From: Hyparrhenia diplandra
Lineage: Eukaryota; Streptophyta; Magnoliopsida; Poales; Poaceae
Direction: 5' to 3'
Assembly (NCBI GenBank): GCA_015847255.1
Contig: JADLZK010010453.1
Coordinates: 226,653 to 290,652 of the forward strand
Length of the DNA: 64,000 nt
Shown: one piece after another, positions 12,282 to 23,615 of the stretch
Position numbering within the stretch: position 1 is the stretch's first letter
Layout of the letters: each line of letters begins with the position of its first letter
Notes under the pieces: generated by a model
Told to the model about the DNA's origin: nothing
What the model saw: the letters and a program-made list of their open reading frames with translations, nothing else
Databases searched by the model: none
Translations under genes and position numbers: made by a program

Positions 12282-13269
12282 TCATTTATATATCCCTAAA
12301 AAATAATAGATAATCTTCTCGTGGTCATTCTCATCGATTTTATTATGTGCCCTTGTATCGTGTGATATTGAAATTTCCAGAGGTGGAGTATCTAGGTATG
12401 TGACATTCTCGCCTTCCAATGCACCAATATTACTAGCAATCCTTGTCACAAGAGAGGTACAATAAACAGGTGTGGATTGTTTAAAATTGCTAAGCATGCA
12501 TTTTATGATTTCTTTTACAGAGCAATCTTTCTCTTGTGAACTATGGCATAGAGGCATTGCATCTCAACATCTAAAAGAGACGGTGAAATTCATGCCTAGG
12601 AAACAAAGTTATGGCAGTCCATTTTTGCATAAATTTCAATGTTGGATGATGTATGTTGGCATTAGAAGGGCTTAAACCTAGGATCTGTGAGGAACTATGG
12701 TGGAGATTTCAGTGTAAAAGGCGGCACGATTAAAATCTGGTAAAGCAACAGCTAAGTTTGTGCAACATTTCTTAGCATCAAAGCCTATGTGCCTAGCCAG
12801 TTCTTGCCAAGTGTAATAGTAGTATTTACCAAAAAAGTCAGAAGCTAACACCTTGATCATGAACTTCCAAAGATCCTAGAAATTGGATGGTGAGGAGGCG
12901 AGAGCCTGGCTCATCCAGGGTGCAATCCCGGACCATCCAATAGTTTTCCAAATGATGGGGAATTCGATATCCATACCTAGTTTTTCGAGGACGTCATCGG
13001 GGAAGCGAGGAGCGGGAGTGAAGTCTCGGTTCTTGAGGATGTTGTAAGCTTGCATCTCTCGTTCTCCTTCCAGGTCGAGGTGCGGTGCGTCGGCTTCCTC
13101 GATCGTCATCCCCGTGGGTGCTTGTTCTTGCTCTTGCTCTTGCTCTTGCGAGGGTGCATCTTCTTCGTATGTTTTCGGTGTTGTCGAAGTGTGTACTCGA
13201 ACTTCCTTGGGAGAGCCTCGCACTTCTTCTCACGCCCTTCTTGAACGCGCTTGCCGCTTTCCTGATCAT
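12282..13269 (-). pseudogene. Accessory ORF of Athila-like element X (unknown function)
   Basis: Three successive reading blocks on the minus strand form one broken protein. It begins MIRKAASAFKKGVRRSARLS (start about 13,269) and changes frame near 13,190. It continues through an EQEQEQEQ run (a CTTGCT hexamer repeat at about 13,123-13,148) to AYNILKNRDFTP, then DVLEKLGMDIEFPIIWKTIG. After another break come FFGKYYYYTWQELARHIGFD and, at 12,557-12,282, IKCMLSNFKQSTPVYCTSL and VTRIASNIGALEGENVTYLD. I recognise this as the second ORF found downstream of the polyprotein position in grass Athila-type elements. It is sometimes called env-like, but no signal peptide or membrane segment is visible here, so I would not call it an envelope. 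A TATA box lies about 190 bp upstream of the first ATG. Confidence 0.66.
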
Positions 13270-13458
13270 ATTAGCGAACAAAAAACGAACGGAATGGAAA
13301 CAAGTGCTTACTCTTGGAGAGACTTGGGAGAGAGAGTGTGCTGGTGTTCTTGCACTAGAGCTTTGGAATGCTGGAGTGCAAGAAGTGAGCAAGTAGCAAA
13401 ATGAGAGAGTGAGGGAGTGAGAATGAGAGGGGTGGAGAGCTCTCCGGCCACCTCGCCA

Positions 13459-13466
13459 AATTTATA
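13459..13466 (-). promoter_or_regulatory. Internal TATA box upstream of the accessory ORF
   Basis: The minus strand reads GCTATAAATTTGG in a sharp GC-to-AT transition about 190 bp before the ORF start. It would allow a subgenomic transcript separate from the LTR promoter. This is inference from position only. Confidence 0.45.
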
Positions 13467-13689
13467 GCACGATGCACCCCCCCGCACTCGGACGAGGGCA
13501 ACGGCTAGTGCTCGGACCGTTTGGCCCGTGACAGAGGCGCCGCTGGGGCGGCCGCCCATCAGGCGGCCGCCCCATCCTGGGCCCTCTCGTCGCCCCCGCT
13601 TTGGCGGTGTGTTCAAACGGTCGAAATCGACCGTTGTGCAGTGGTGCAACGGTCGGGTTCGACGCGTAACTTTATTTTCTCATTTTCTC

Positions 13690-13962
13690 TCATTTTATAA
13701 ATGTTTAAGAATTTTTGGAATAAAGTTTATTGAGTATAAAATCTTATCAATCTATTATTATTTTTATATTTTAACTAATATGGGAAATATGGCAATGGGA
13801 TTAAAAAATGAAAAAAAATTTTTTTAATATTAAAGAATATGGTAACAAAAAGGAATTTAATTAAAGAAGTTATGAATTCAAAAAATTAGAAATAATTTAA
13901 TATGAGGAAATTAAATTTATAGAAGAAAAATCTTTATTTCTTACCTTTAGTGAAGCTTACCT
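13690..13962. other. AT-rich spacer between protease stop and accessory-ORF promoter
   Basis: The spacer is strongly AT-rich with A and T runs and no coding. In a full Athila element reverse transcriptase and integrase would be here (several kb), so this may be the deletion scar. Confidence 0.45.
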
Positions 13963-14722
13963 TTAGGCTCGCTTCACACGCCATGCCTTCTTCGTATTTT
14001 TGGATGGTGATGTGGTAGGCGATGGCGATTTTATTTCTTCTTGAATCTTCTCGGGGGTTGCAGGGGTACGTACCTCCTCCTTCTTGGCGGGAGCATGTAC
14101 GGCTTCCTCTTTGGTTTTTGTCTGTCGTGCATTTCTGGGGTCCTTTTGCCTTGATGTTGTCTTTGCTTGGGGTTCAACCTTTTTTTTTTTCTGGGATTTC
14201 TTCCGTTGTACCCATTGAATAGGCATTGGACCATCTGTCCTTGAATTCGAAGTCGACCCTTCCCTTGCCAACATGGATAGTAGCGTTTGTTGTGTTGAGG
14301 AATGGTCTCCCCAACAACAATGCTACGTGATCTTCTTCTCCCATGTCGACGACGATGAAGTCTGCGGGGCGTAGCTATCCTTCACCCTTACCGAATGTCT
14401 CAAGAATCCCTTTCGGCTTTATTCTTTGCCCGACCGCCATTCGAAGTTTGGTCTTGGTGCGGGACAATGGGAAGTGTAGGAGTGTGTCATTGGTCTTCTT
14501 TGACATGATGTTGACACTTGCCCCTAGATCCTGATGGCGTTGCCGAACGTATATGGGCCTATTGAGAGGTGATTGTTGGGCTCCCTGGATCCTCTTTCTT
14601 CTCTCGCAAAAGGTGAGTCCACAACAACATCCCGGCATAACCCGTTTACAGGTGTGGTTGTTTATTGTTACCATGTTAACGGATTCAATGGGGCCCTCGG
14701 CTTCATTTGAGTCCTTTACCAT
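13963..14722 (-). pseudogene. Retroviral-type aspartic protease segment of element X with Lys-rich tail
   Basis: The segment following gag contains QDLGASVNIMSKKTNDTLL, the DxGA-type active-site block seen in Athila proteases. It continues with TKTKLRMAVGQRIKPKGIL, and a flap-side block equivalent to LLGRPFLNTTNA can be read around 14,280-14,320. The chain ends with a Lys/Glu/Pro-rich tail (KKKKVEPQAKTTSRQK, then SPSKNTKKAWRVKRA) and a stop at about 13,963. In an autonomous element the polyprotein would run on into reverse transcriptase. Here it stops, and element Y stops at the matching place after a similar tail. Frame changes occur between blocks. Activity is unlikely. Confidence 0.7.
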
Positions 14723-14759
14723 GTTGGGTGCAAGCTGCAGTGATTAGTTGAGCTATTTG

Positions 14760-16045
14760 GGTTTCTATTATTTTATTAAAACTCAATTGGTTCTTTTTAC
14801 TTGAGAAGATAGGGTTTCTAATTTTGTGTTCACATTTTCAAGCATTTTATCATTAGACAATAATTTCTTGTTTAAGCTTTCATTAATTTTAGCTTGACCG
14901 TAAACAAGATCTTTCAAGGAGGGTTGATTGGAATTGAAATTGGAATTGTAAACGAGAATTGTAAATGTTACCTCCTTGTGGGCGATTCCGATTGTTCCAC
15001 CCATTGTTATTACACGGACGAAATCCGTTGTTGACGAAGGCTACCTCTTCTCGAAGTTTCGGGACAAGAACTTCCCGAATGTCCAACCTCTCCACAGACT
15101 TCACATGTAATATGTGAGTCCATGGGGAGTGTAGCACTACTTGACGGAGCTTGGTCGTCCAGTCTTTTCATTAGGAGATCGATCTTTTGCAAAGCGGATC
15201 CGTCTCCTTACTTTGTGTGCATACCTTTTTGTGTTCTCACGAGGGGGCCCGTTCTTCTCCCGGCTTTGGTTCTCGATCATCTTCTCGATGAGTGCTTACG
15301 CTTTTTTTCAACGGTGAGGGATAAGAACGCCCCTCCGCCAGAAAACATCTATGTGGCCCTTCGACATGGTCGTAAGACCATTGTAGAAGTTCGAAAGGAC
15401 GAGCCACTTCTCCATGCCATGGTGTGGGCAAAGCGAGGATGTACTCTTGCGCCTCTCCCACGCCTCCGGTATGGGTTACATTCTCGCTTTTGAAAAATTG
15501 GAAATTCTTGCCCTTGGGGCATTGGTTTTGCCCATTGGGAAGAACCTTGTGAGGAATGCGGTGGAGCATTTACTCCAAGTCTTGCAACCTCCTTGTCCTT
15601 GTAGAACCATTGCTTCGCTTTCCCCACTAGGGAGAAAGGAAACAAAGCGGAGCCCGACGCATCCGGCTCAACGTCCTTGATGACGATTGTGTCGCATAGC
15701 TCCAAGAAGTTACGGAGATGAGCATTTGCGTCCTCGCTTGGCAGTCCACAGAATGGACTTGCTTGTACCATCGTGATGAGGCCAGTCCTTAACTCAAAGT
15801 TCTTGTCACCCAAGTTGACACGGGGCCAATCGGGACATTGCCCACGATGGGGGACAGAGTAGTCACGGAGTGTCTTGGTGGCCATGAGTGTTGATGAAGA
15901 TGGTACTTGGATGACGGGTGCAACCTCCTCGGGAGTGATGACGGGAAGAGTGGGCCGAGCCCGACTCCTTCCGGCGGCCTCTCGGATCGTCGACGAAGTT
16001 ATTCGGCAGGGTTGCGACCAGTCATACACTATCCCCTGTTTTCAT
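14760..16045 (-). pseudogene. gag: Athila-type gag of element X, frameshifted
   Basis: Gag forms the virus-like particle and packages the RNA. The N-terminal part (about 16,029-15,640) reads in one frame with NFELRTGLITMVQ, GLPSEDANAHLRNFLELCD and FPFSLVGKAKQWFYKDKE, which match the retrotransposon-gag domain of Athila-type elements. After that the frame changes. The block corresponding to EYI.ACPHHGM..WL is present but broken (QEYILALPTPWHGE). A nucleocapsid zinc knuckle is intact near 15,105: CEVCGEVGHSGSSC, spacing CX2CX4HX4C. Then follow an Asn/Gly-rich stretch (NGWNNRNRPQGGN) and a helical segment (QAKINESLNKKLLSNDK, about 14,900-14,790). At least three frameshifts prevent a full product, though GC-rich indels could be assembly errors. 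Confidence 0.82.
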
Positions 16046-16154
16046 CCACAACGGGAAGAAAACAAAAAGAGTTAGCTTGCAAAGATTAGGGCTATCATCC
16101 ATACATGTGGTTATGATCATCTTTATTTTTTTTTCTTTTCTTTTTAACCTTGCC

Positions 16155-16173
16155 TTCCCCGGCAACGGCGCCA
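16155..16173 (-). other. Primer-binding site of element X
   Basis: The minus strand reads TGGCGCCGTTGCCGGGGAA eight bases inside the 5' LTR. This PBS type is common to many grass gypsy elements. It fixes the orientation. Confidence 0.72.
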
Positions 16174-16181
16174 GAAATGCT

Positions 16182-17836
16182 TGTTGATGTTTCTTAACGT
16201 CATTACTAGGAATAGATATTAAACCTATCCCCAAGAACGGCACCGAAATGCTTGTTGGCATTTCTTAGCGCAATCACTAAGAATAAATATTATCCTTAAT
16301 GATAACGTCAAGAAAAACGTCGGGTGATAGATAAATTGAATATTGCAAGGGTCAACCCATAGCGCGCACGGATCTATCATCGTAGCATTTCACCCGTGAG
16401 TAATCGGGTATCGTTCATTTATATTTTCCCATGGAAAGGCAGGTTTGGATTTAATATGATGATGATAGCCCACAATGTATGTATGGATAGCCACTAATCA
16501 TGTATAGGGGTAAGTGACAATAATATTGGAGATAGTGGTGACACACACACTTCTTGAGCACTGGAAGGAGTAAATATAAAATAACAAAAGGAAAATCTAC
16601 GTTGAGTTGGCTATTCTAATATCGCCAATGCGTCGATCGGTAGTCTACATATATCATTCATGGTTCATAGCAGAGATGGGCTAAAGTGATGAGGAGATGC
16701 CCGCGCCTGGTATATGCCAGCCGGTTGCACTTGGTAAGACTCCAACCCGACACCCGGACGTGGAGGAGTGCAAAGGACGGACAGAGTTGTCACACCTCTG
16801 CCGCCTACCTCACTACCGTGGGATGCCGGCATTTCCCAGATGATTCCCTATAGACCTAAGCACCATGCTTACATTTATAGAGAACTACCTAAACCCCCAG
16901 CGGTACCCGACCCTACGGATCGGCGAGGAAAGAGTAAAGGTAAACCCGAAGGTACACCAGACCATCACTCGAACTTAGTTCTACTACGTTCCAAGAATAA
17001 AATATGATTCAATTAGCCTAAAGTTAGTCATGTTAATTATCACATTATACTAACTATACTCTAGTTAGCACAATATGAATATAACATGAGGATAACTATA
17101 CTCTAGTTCATATGCATTGCGATATAAATAATAAGACTTGAATAAAGGAAAGAACTTCATAGTAAAATTACCAAAAGATCCTTCCAAGGAGACAAGCCCT
17201 CCTTGAAGCTCCGCCTAACTCAAATACTAACACTAAACTAATGAAGTGGAGAGAGTGGTGCTCAAGGTGAGAATGTAACAATGTGATGTGTAGTGTGTTG
17301 TTGTGTGTCAATCAAGTGAGGAGTGCCTCTCTTTATATAGTGGAGAGGAGGAGGGAATGGAGGGCTCTCCTTGCTTGAGCTCTTGTTCTTGGCGGGAACG
17401 AAAGTTTGCACTACATGCAACCGCCGTTGAAGTCCGCACCAAACCGCCAGAGAAAGGGCGGGAAGGGAGGCGAAATATTGCGCCGGCCGCCCCCTTTGCC
17501 CGGCCGCCCCCCGGGCCGGGCCTCCCGGCCTCGGCCTTCTCTGTCGCCGCGTTTTGTCATTCACATGTTGGGCCTATGGTGGTGCATGGGCCAAATTGTG
17601 CGTGGGGTTTGGTCCTCTTGATTGATCCACTCCTTGGCGTCTTTTATTCAATGCGCTTTCTAATTTATTTGGCGACTTTGTACTTGTTTCCACTTTTATA
17701 CCAGCAAAACATAATTTCTCTGAATACAAGTGGAACTAGGTTAGAAGTAAAGGTATATGTATCATAAGTTTGCCCCTTTCTCATGAATTGGATATAAGTT
17801 GGCGGTATAATATACTTTCGATAATGACCGCCAACA
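16182..17836 (-). repeat. 5' LTR of element X
   Basis: Pair of the LTR at 9012-10672. On the minus strand this is the upstream LTR and carries the promoter. It contains the same internal PBS-like remnant (near 16,226-16,252) as its partner. Confidence 0.85.
17332..17341 (-). promoter_or_regulatory. TATA box of the 5' LTR of X
   Basis: The minus strand reads CTATATAAAG about 500 bp inside the LTR. The same motif is at about 10,170-10,180 in the partner LTR. Confidence 0.55.
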
Positions 17837-17841
17837 ATGTG

Positions 17842-18039
17842 ACAACACCGCAACACCTTGTGGTGGTTCTTTTCTTCTGTTCGAAGCTTTCCTTCTTTGG
17901 CCTCTTGTGTATCTTGCTCCTCACATATCTCTTTTATTGCATCGTACTTTCTCTCTTGTTCTTTAAATTGTTCTACGACCTTTTAGCTCCCCTCATGGTT
18001 TTATTCCGTAGTATTAGTTGACAATAGATACCCGAAGGA
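17842..18039. other. Unassigned sequence right of element X
   Basis: It probably continues the sequence interrupted at 9013 (unit Z or its host). T-rich, with no recognisable protein. Confidence 0.35.
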
Positions 18040-21000
18040 ATACAAGTAATTGTAAACAAGGGTAGAACCGCCATGGAGCTAAAGGTATCTTCTAAGCTAC
18101 AGAAAGTTTTGGTTGGATATTTTAATTAGCAAGAGCTCACTATTACTTTTTCTCTAGTAGAAGATTTTATTATACCTTAAGTTTGATTTTGATGAAAGAC
18201 ATTCATTAACCATTCAAATCCAAATAGTCTTCAGCAGAAATAAAGATAAGGTAGTGCCAGATACACAGTCAACCCTGCAACAGCATGAGACGGGGATATG
18301 GAATGCCTTGCCCGGCCTTACTCTTCATCGACAGAAACAAACAAGTCTTCAAAGTACCCATGGTACAAATACTCACTGCAACATCGGGAATAAAACCACG
18401 AGTACAAAATACTCAGCTAGACTTACCCGACAAAATAAAATAAAAAAGACTCCAAGGGATATGCTAGGCTTTATCGGGGTTGGTGACTCACGTTAATTTC
18501 CAAAATAAAGTTGATTAGTGAGCCTACACATGCTACTTGTATTTTCCAAGTTAAAAGGTTACTTATTTAAATATAACCATAGATCCTGTATAGTCAAGAT
18601 TAATCATTGCTCAGTAGAATAAATAACAACATAAATAACTTGATCATTATTATAACAGAAACAACATGATAATATAACATATATTGTAATAATTAAGACT
18701 ACGATGTCGTGGAAGCAACTCGGGTTCTCACTAACCCGAGAGATGGCGATTCGAATCGATTTGGCAAACCAGGTGGCGAATACCACGACATAAACCAGAT
18801 CTACTTTGCAAAGGCGGACCCAATCACTCCCGGGGCGTTAGGGGACGTAAAGTCTCGGTCTGCCGGCTACCCCTTCCTTCTCGGGCCACCAAGTGAGCGA
18901 GCAACGAAGACGACGCCGTCAGGCGCATCGCGCTTGCGCCCAATCAATCCCAACCTACCACGCCAAAGGAGGAGCGTCACGGCGTGCAAAGCCGCCCCTA
19001 ACCTTCCCACGAGCTTAGCGACTCCACGACTGGCGGAGCCTACTATATGACGATGCGTTCAACTTCCGACCACGGTCGACAAAGGATAAGTCCTTAATCG
19101 ATCGGATGGAAAGACCACAATATCCATCCGATCTAAGCATGTTTTATTAACGGGGTTATCCATAGCGACTTGACAATCACCCATGTGATTGTTCACAACA
19201 TTTTCTCAAGTGATTTGGAATCACCGTCTCGCAATCATGATCTCGAGCATTAACCTAGACTCCTAAATAGGATAGGGCAACTTTCAGCAAGGATTTCAAT
19301 GCATCAACAGTTTTCAACCATATCCTACACTTAATGCAACAAAAAGATAAAGGACTCAAGTCAAATTTAATTCGAGGAAGGAGGAAGAATAGGAAAGGCG
19401 AGAATGCTAGGGGCTTGCCTCGCAGAACGTAGCGTGCACGTGCTCAGGGCACTCGTGAAGCCTCGACGGTCGACTCTCCTCCTCCGGTGACCTCTTGGTT
19501 GGACTCCGAGGTGGTGAAGCTCCCGGTACGCTCCTCGATCGGCTCCTCTATCACCTCCCCCGATCCCGAGATGATGCATATGATGGAGAAAAAGAGCGTT
19601 ACAATTAGGTAATTTAAAGACTTGCATGAAATAAGATTTGTATGATGAATGAATGTTTCATGATGCATGCTATTAGTAAGTGGATATCTCTTCCGTGAGA
19701 AACACACTTAAATCTACACAATAAACCAAAACACATTACTTTAACATAAACATGCATTTCTAGGATATTTCCTATGCAACATAAATATGGTAAATACATA
19801 ACTACTTGAGAAAATTCTATAAAAATTACCAGAGCATCTTGCTGACCTAACAAGGCTACCATAAAAATTTCAGGGGCAAGATCATATACACACAGACCCT
19901 ACACAAAAATGACAAGCTAGCAATAAATCTAGGCATGAAAATACTTTGTATTATGAAAAGTGTCAGACAACAGATTTCTGAGTATGATAAGCTTCTAAAA
20001 CCTATCAAAACCAAACATACCAAGTCTCACATCCAAAACCCTAGTATTTATTTTCCTATGATTTTTCCCAAGATCACTACTTATGCACCGCAAATGGCAC
20101 ATAAATAGAAAATCACATTTCTTCTACAGAACATACCATGCATGATATTTTTCCTGGACTCTACTCACAAAACCAAGAACATTTTGTACAGAAAGCATAT
20201 TTTTATCTCGCACCAATTAAACGATATGGATTTTCTCATTTTCCATGCATTTATGGCCATAAATAAAAACTCTATATAAAATTTGTCACAAAATAAGGTT
20301 TCATAATTTTATACTGTAGATTATCATCTAACAAGCATGACAAAATTTGTCCCACTCAAAAATACCTCAAAATGACCAAGTTATGAATTTCCAAAGCTTT
20401 TCATTCAAAACGGAAAAGCGAGTAAAAGATAAAAAAGAAAAAGAAAACCATGTGGGACCCGCGTGTTAGCGATACGAAAGCGGGGCACGGCGACGGGATC
20501 GATGACGGATTTTTGCCGACGGCGACCCAAAACATGCAACCAACTACTCTATTCGCTTCTACCGACGAGGCGGACACGATGGTACCCTTTGGTTTGCTTT
20601 GGAATGGGAAAAACGACGACGATGGCTCGCGGCGGCTCGTGGCGGCGCTGGACGGGCGGCGGTCCGCCGTCCAATGCTCAACTGAGCAACCTAACTCACG
20701 TTCTCGACTCCACTTGATCTAACTAAGACATGCAAGCAAGTTTCAAGCTCAACGGAGCAACGACGGCGACAAACCATGCGCAAGCGCGGCGGCGTCACAA
20801 AAGCACCACGACGGCGACGATCGGCCCCGGCTAAACGACGGGCGTATTTCACTTAACCATCTAGCTCAAGCTCGAGCACAACCTAAACGCGATTGACAAG
20901 CTCGACGGCGAGCTCGACCCTAACGGCGGCCATGGCGACTCGACGGCGAGCGGCGATGCGGATTAGGCTCGATACACCGGCTTTTACCTTGTTTCGACGA

Positions 21001-21184
21001 TGGCTTCAAGTAGAGTAGGGCATGGCAGAGTTAGGGATTCGATTTGGGGCGGTTTGGTGTGGTGGCGGCGACGAACACGGCGGCGGGCTTCGGGAACGAC
21101 GGCGGTCTTGGCGGCGCGGCGCTTCGCGCTTCGGGCGGGGCGGCGCGCGGAATGGAGCTAGGGTTAGGGCAACCCGTTGTCGCC

Positions 21185-21192
21185 CTTTATAC
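21185..21192 (-). promoter_or_regulatory. TATA box in the probable long LTR
   Basis: The minus strand reads CGTATAAAGGGCG followed by a GC-rich leader, a good plant core-promoter layout. Confidence 0.42.
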
Positions 21193-21884
21193 GCATCGCG
21201 CCGACCGGTAGCTCGCGATCCAGGCCGTACATTGGCGTCCGCGCGCTGCGCCACGTCGGCGTGGCGGTTGTCGGCGGACGGTGGCCGATAGGCCCCTCCC
21301 TCGCTTTCCTCGTGTCGCCTCGGTTTTTGCTCTGTACATCGAGATTTGTGGAATTTGGAAAAACTCAAAACAGCGATTTTGTAGAGAATTTCATAAGCTA
21401 CAAAACTCTCAATATAAACTTTTTCTAAATCGGCCTAGATTAGGAGATAAAGATTAAAAACAGCAAGGTCATCATCAGCAACTCAAAAACAGAGTTTGAA
21501 TTCAAATCAAATTTGACCCAAACTGTTGGGCACTATTTGAACCAATTGCAAGCCTTTTCACAAGAAACTCATAGAAGACTTTTTGATCTATATAAAAAGT
21601 ACTATGTTTCATATATAGAAAACTTCGGCTAGAAACAACTCTATCATGCACTTTTGAAAAGTGTTTCAAAATGACTCAAAGAGGGTACAAGCTCTAGGGT
21701 AGATTTATAAAAATTTTCTAATTTGAAAACACAAGCTCAAACATGGTCCTAAATTATGTCAAAAAAATATATCTAGGCACAATCTAGGTCCAAAACCATA
21801 TTAGAGCTAAGATCCTATAGTAGCTAGATCAAACAAGCATGAAATGAAGTCAAATTAGAGTGAATGTCACTAGTAACATGATTA

Positions 21885-23127
21885 GACTATCTCCAACAAG
21901 AGCCCTATACCTAAAAAAAAAGGTCTTTGACAAGTGCATCCGAGTATCACAAACACGCCCAATAGATAACCTATACAGGGTATCTATTTTGTGCGCTTCA
22001 GCGGTTATAAGACGCGAATATAAGCGCCCCGGCGGCGATGCAAAGCTCGGCTGCCGGAGTGGTGGGCGATGGCGGGGCCCATTCCCTCCAACGCTCTTCT
22101 CGGCGACCCCGCTGGGCGACTACTGGTCGGCGGCCCACACCCCACCGCCTTTCACTGTGTCTCCCGCCCGTCGGGCGCGCCGCCATGCCCGCCCAGTGTC
22201 GGCGCGCCGCCCACGCCGCCCACGGCACACCGCCACCCGGCGTTCACCCCGACCGCCGCCTTCAAGCGCGTATTTGCGTGGCGCCGCCGACCGCCGCCGC
22301 TGCGGTACCTCCCGCACGCCGCGCCCGTGCTCATCCCCGATTGGCGGCGACCGCGCGGCCGCAAAGGTCACACTTTGCTCATTTGCGGGCGAATTCGAAC
22401 GCCGAACGGTGTTCGCCGTCACCCAGCGGCTTTCGGCCGGTGCCAGCGTCCTCACCGCCATCGGCACGCCGCTCGGGAGGCCCGTCGGTCGTCATCCGTC
22501 GCGCTCCGCGATGGCCTACAACAGACGGCCAATGCACGCCATGCACGGCGTCGAAGGTCATGCTCGTCCCCGTCGGCCGCCCGCCGTGTGGTGGCGAGGC
22601 AAGCCGTGCTCGGCTATGCCTCCGGATCGCGGGCGGCGGCGGCAACCAAGTTCGTGAGGACAACCACCACCGCGCAGGCGCGTGGCGGTGTTGGCCGTGG
22701 AGCTCGCCCAACTTCGTCCTACTCGCCGCCGGCGCCCACGTCGCCGTACGCGGCAGCACTCCCTCGACGCGTTGTGATGCGATGGCGCCGCGCCGCGTGG
22801 CGGCACTCGACGCCTTCGTCGCGGTGGCGCGCCTTGTGCGGCGCTTCGTCCCGTGGCGGCGCTCACCATGGCGGCACTCTGCCGCGGGCGCGCCGCGAAG
22901 GGCCGGGGTCCGCCGCGGCGGTGCTCGCGCGGCCGTTGTTCCTCCACCGCCAACATGTTTTGGGCGCACCTCCTACCTGCGGCTTGCATGCGTGCGCATG
23001 CGGATGGGCCTCTGTTTTGGCTACTGTTGTTGGAGAAAGAGGAGTTTTGGCTACCCGACCCCTTTATCGTAGACCACTCAAACCATGGAATGAGTCTTGG
23101 ATTTTAGGTTGGCTGTTGGAGATAGCC
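21885..23127. mobile_element. Non-autonomous PIF/Harbinger-type DNA transposon, 1,243 bp
   Basis: The left end reads GACTATCTCCAACA. The right end, reverse-complemented, reads GGCTATCTCCAACA, so 13 of 14 terminal bases match. The three-base duplication TTA flanks it (21,882-21,884 and 23,128-23,130), as PIF/Harbinger elements require. About 120 bp at each end are AT-rich. The middle (about 22,020-22,990) is extremely GC-rich and open in several frames on both strands, up to 344 and 357 codons. No DDE transposase or MYB-like protein could be read. The open frames have the Arg/Ala/Pro-rich composition that any GC-rich sequence gives, so I do not call a gene. The GC-rich interior may be captured gene or CpG-rich sequence. 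Confidence 0.8.
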
Positions 23128-23615
23128 TTATGCATGAAATGATGATTATGCTATGCAAATGATCATGCCAACAAGGTGCTTAACACCTAGGGTGTTTCTG
23201 ATCTGTCCTTGTAACTATGAGTGAGCCGCTACTTACATAACTGAACTCCCACTTCTCATTATCTGAAATTGTCTTAAATTGCATCCCTCATTTTTTTTCA
23301 CTATGGTTAACTTTATTTGTCGTTAGCCGTATTGCATCTTTTAAGAGTTATATTAGCTTTTGATTTTCAAAGAAGTAGCTTCATTGGAACATAATTTCAA
23401 CCAACGATAATGGAAATTGCAACTATTGGCCACCGTAATTATAGTTCTAAGCATATGCAATATATCGTTGTTAAACCATTTTGCCTCATGTTCTTGTTTT
23501 TATGCTAGTTGAATTGAACTATATATTCTTCAAGTAATCACTCGTTGACTATTTAAATTTCAATTAGTGTTTTTTTCTATGTAATAATGTTTGAACTCGT
23601 GTATTTTGTCCATAG

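Larger units (their letters stand above)
9012..17836 (-). mobile_element. Athila-like Ty3/gypsy retrotransposon X, gag-protease only (pol absent), minus strand
   Basis: Two LTRs of about 1.66 kb flank 5.5 kb of internal sequence. A five-base duplication ATGTG lies at 9009-9013 and 17837-17841, overlapping the first two bases of the left LTR, as if one TG had been lost. The primer-binding site beside the right LTR and the polypurine side beside the left LTR set the minus orientation. In transcription order it holds gag (about 16.05-14.76 kb), a protease-like segment (14.72-13.96 kb), an accessory ORF (13.27-12.28 kb) and a long 3' region. I could find no reverse transcriptase, RNase H or integrase, so the element would depend on another for mobility. 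The gag type (QACPHHG-like block and CX2CX4HX4C knuckle), LTR length and accessory ORF point to the Athila lineage. It sits in the internal part of unit Z. Confidence 0.82.
18040..23215 (-). repeat. Probable long gypsy LTR (Tekay/Del-like style), minus orientation, interrupted
   Basis: The outline is by composition and style, not by a paired copy. On the minus strand it starts near 23,215 with AAACACCCTAGGTGTTAAG. It passes an AT-rich U3, a TATA box (21,185-21,192), a GC-rich leader rich in GGCGGC, and then a region with 'gtcgaggcttcacgagtgcc' and 'gtactc'-type stretches typical of Tekay-class grass LTRs. It ends vaguely near 18,040. No PBS, gag or second LTR is visible, so it may be a solo LTR. 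The Harbinger element at 21,885-23,127 interrupts it: joining across the TTA duplication gives continuous AT-rich sequence. The 113-codon + strand ORF at 18,709 lies inside and is not thought to be real. Boundaries are uncertain. Confidence 0.38.

Noticed and set aside
15122..15493. 123-codon + strand ORF over gag of X
   Set aside because: It is the reverse-strand shadow of the gag coding region.
18709..19050. 113-codon + strand ORF
   Set aside because: It lies in the probable long LTR, lacks any family similarity and its composition is that of the LTR.
22038..23142. ORFs of 344 and 357 codons in the Harbinger element interior
   Set aside because: They overlap each other in different frames, have the Arg/Ala/Pro composition of random GC-rich DNA and no domain.
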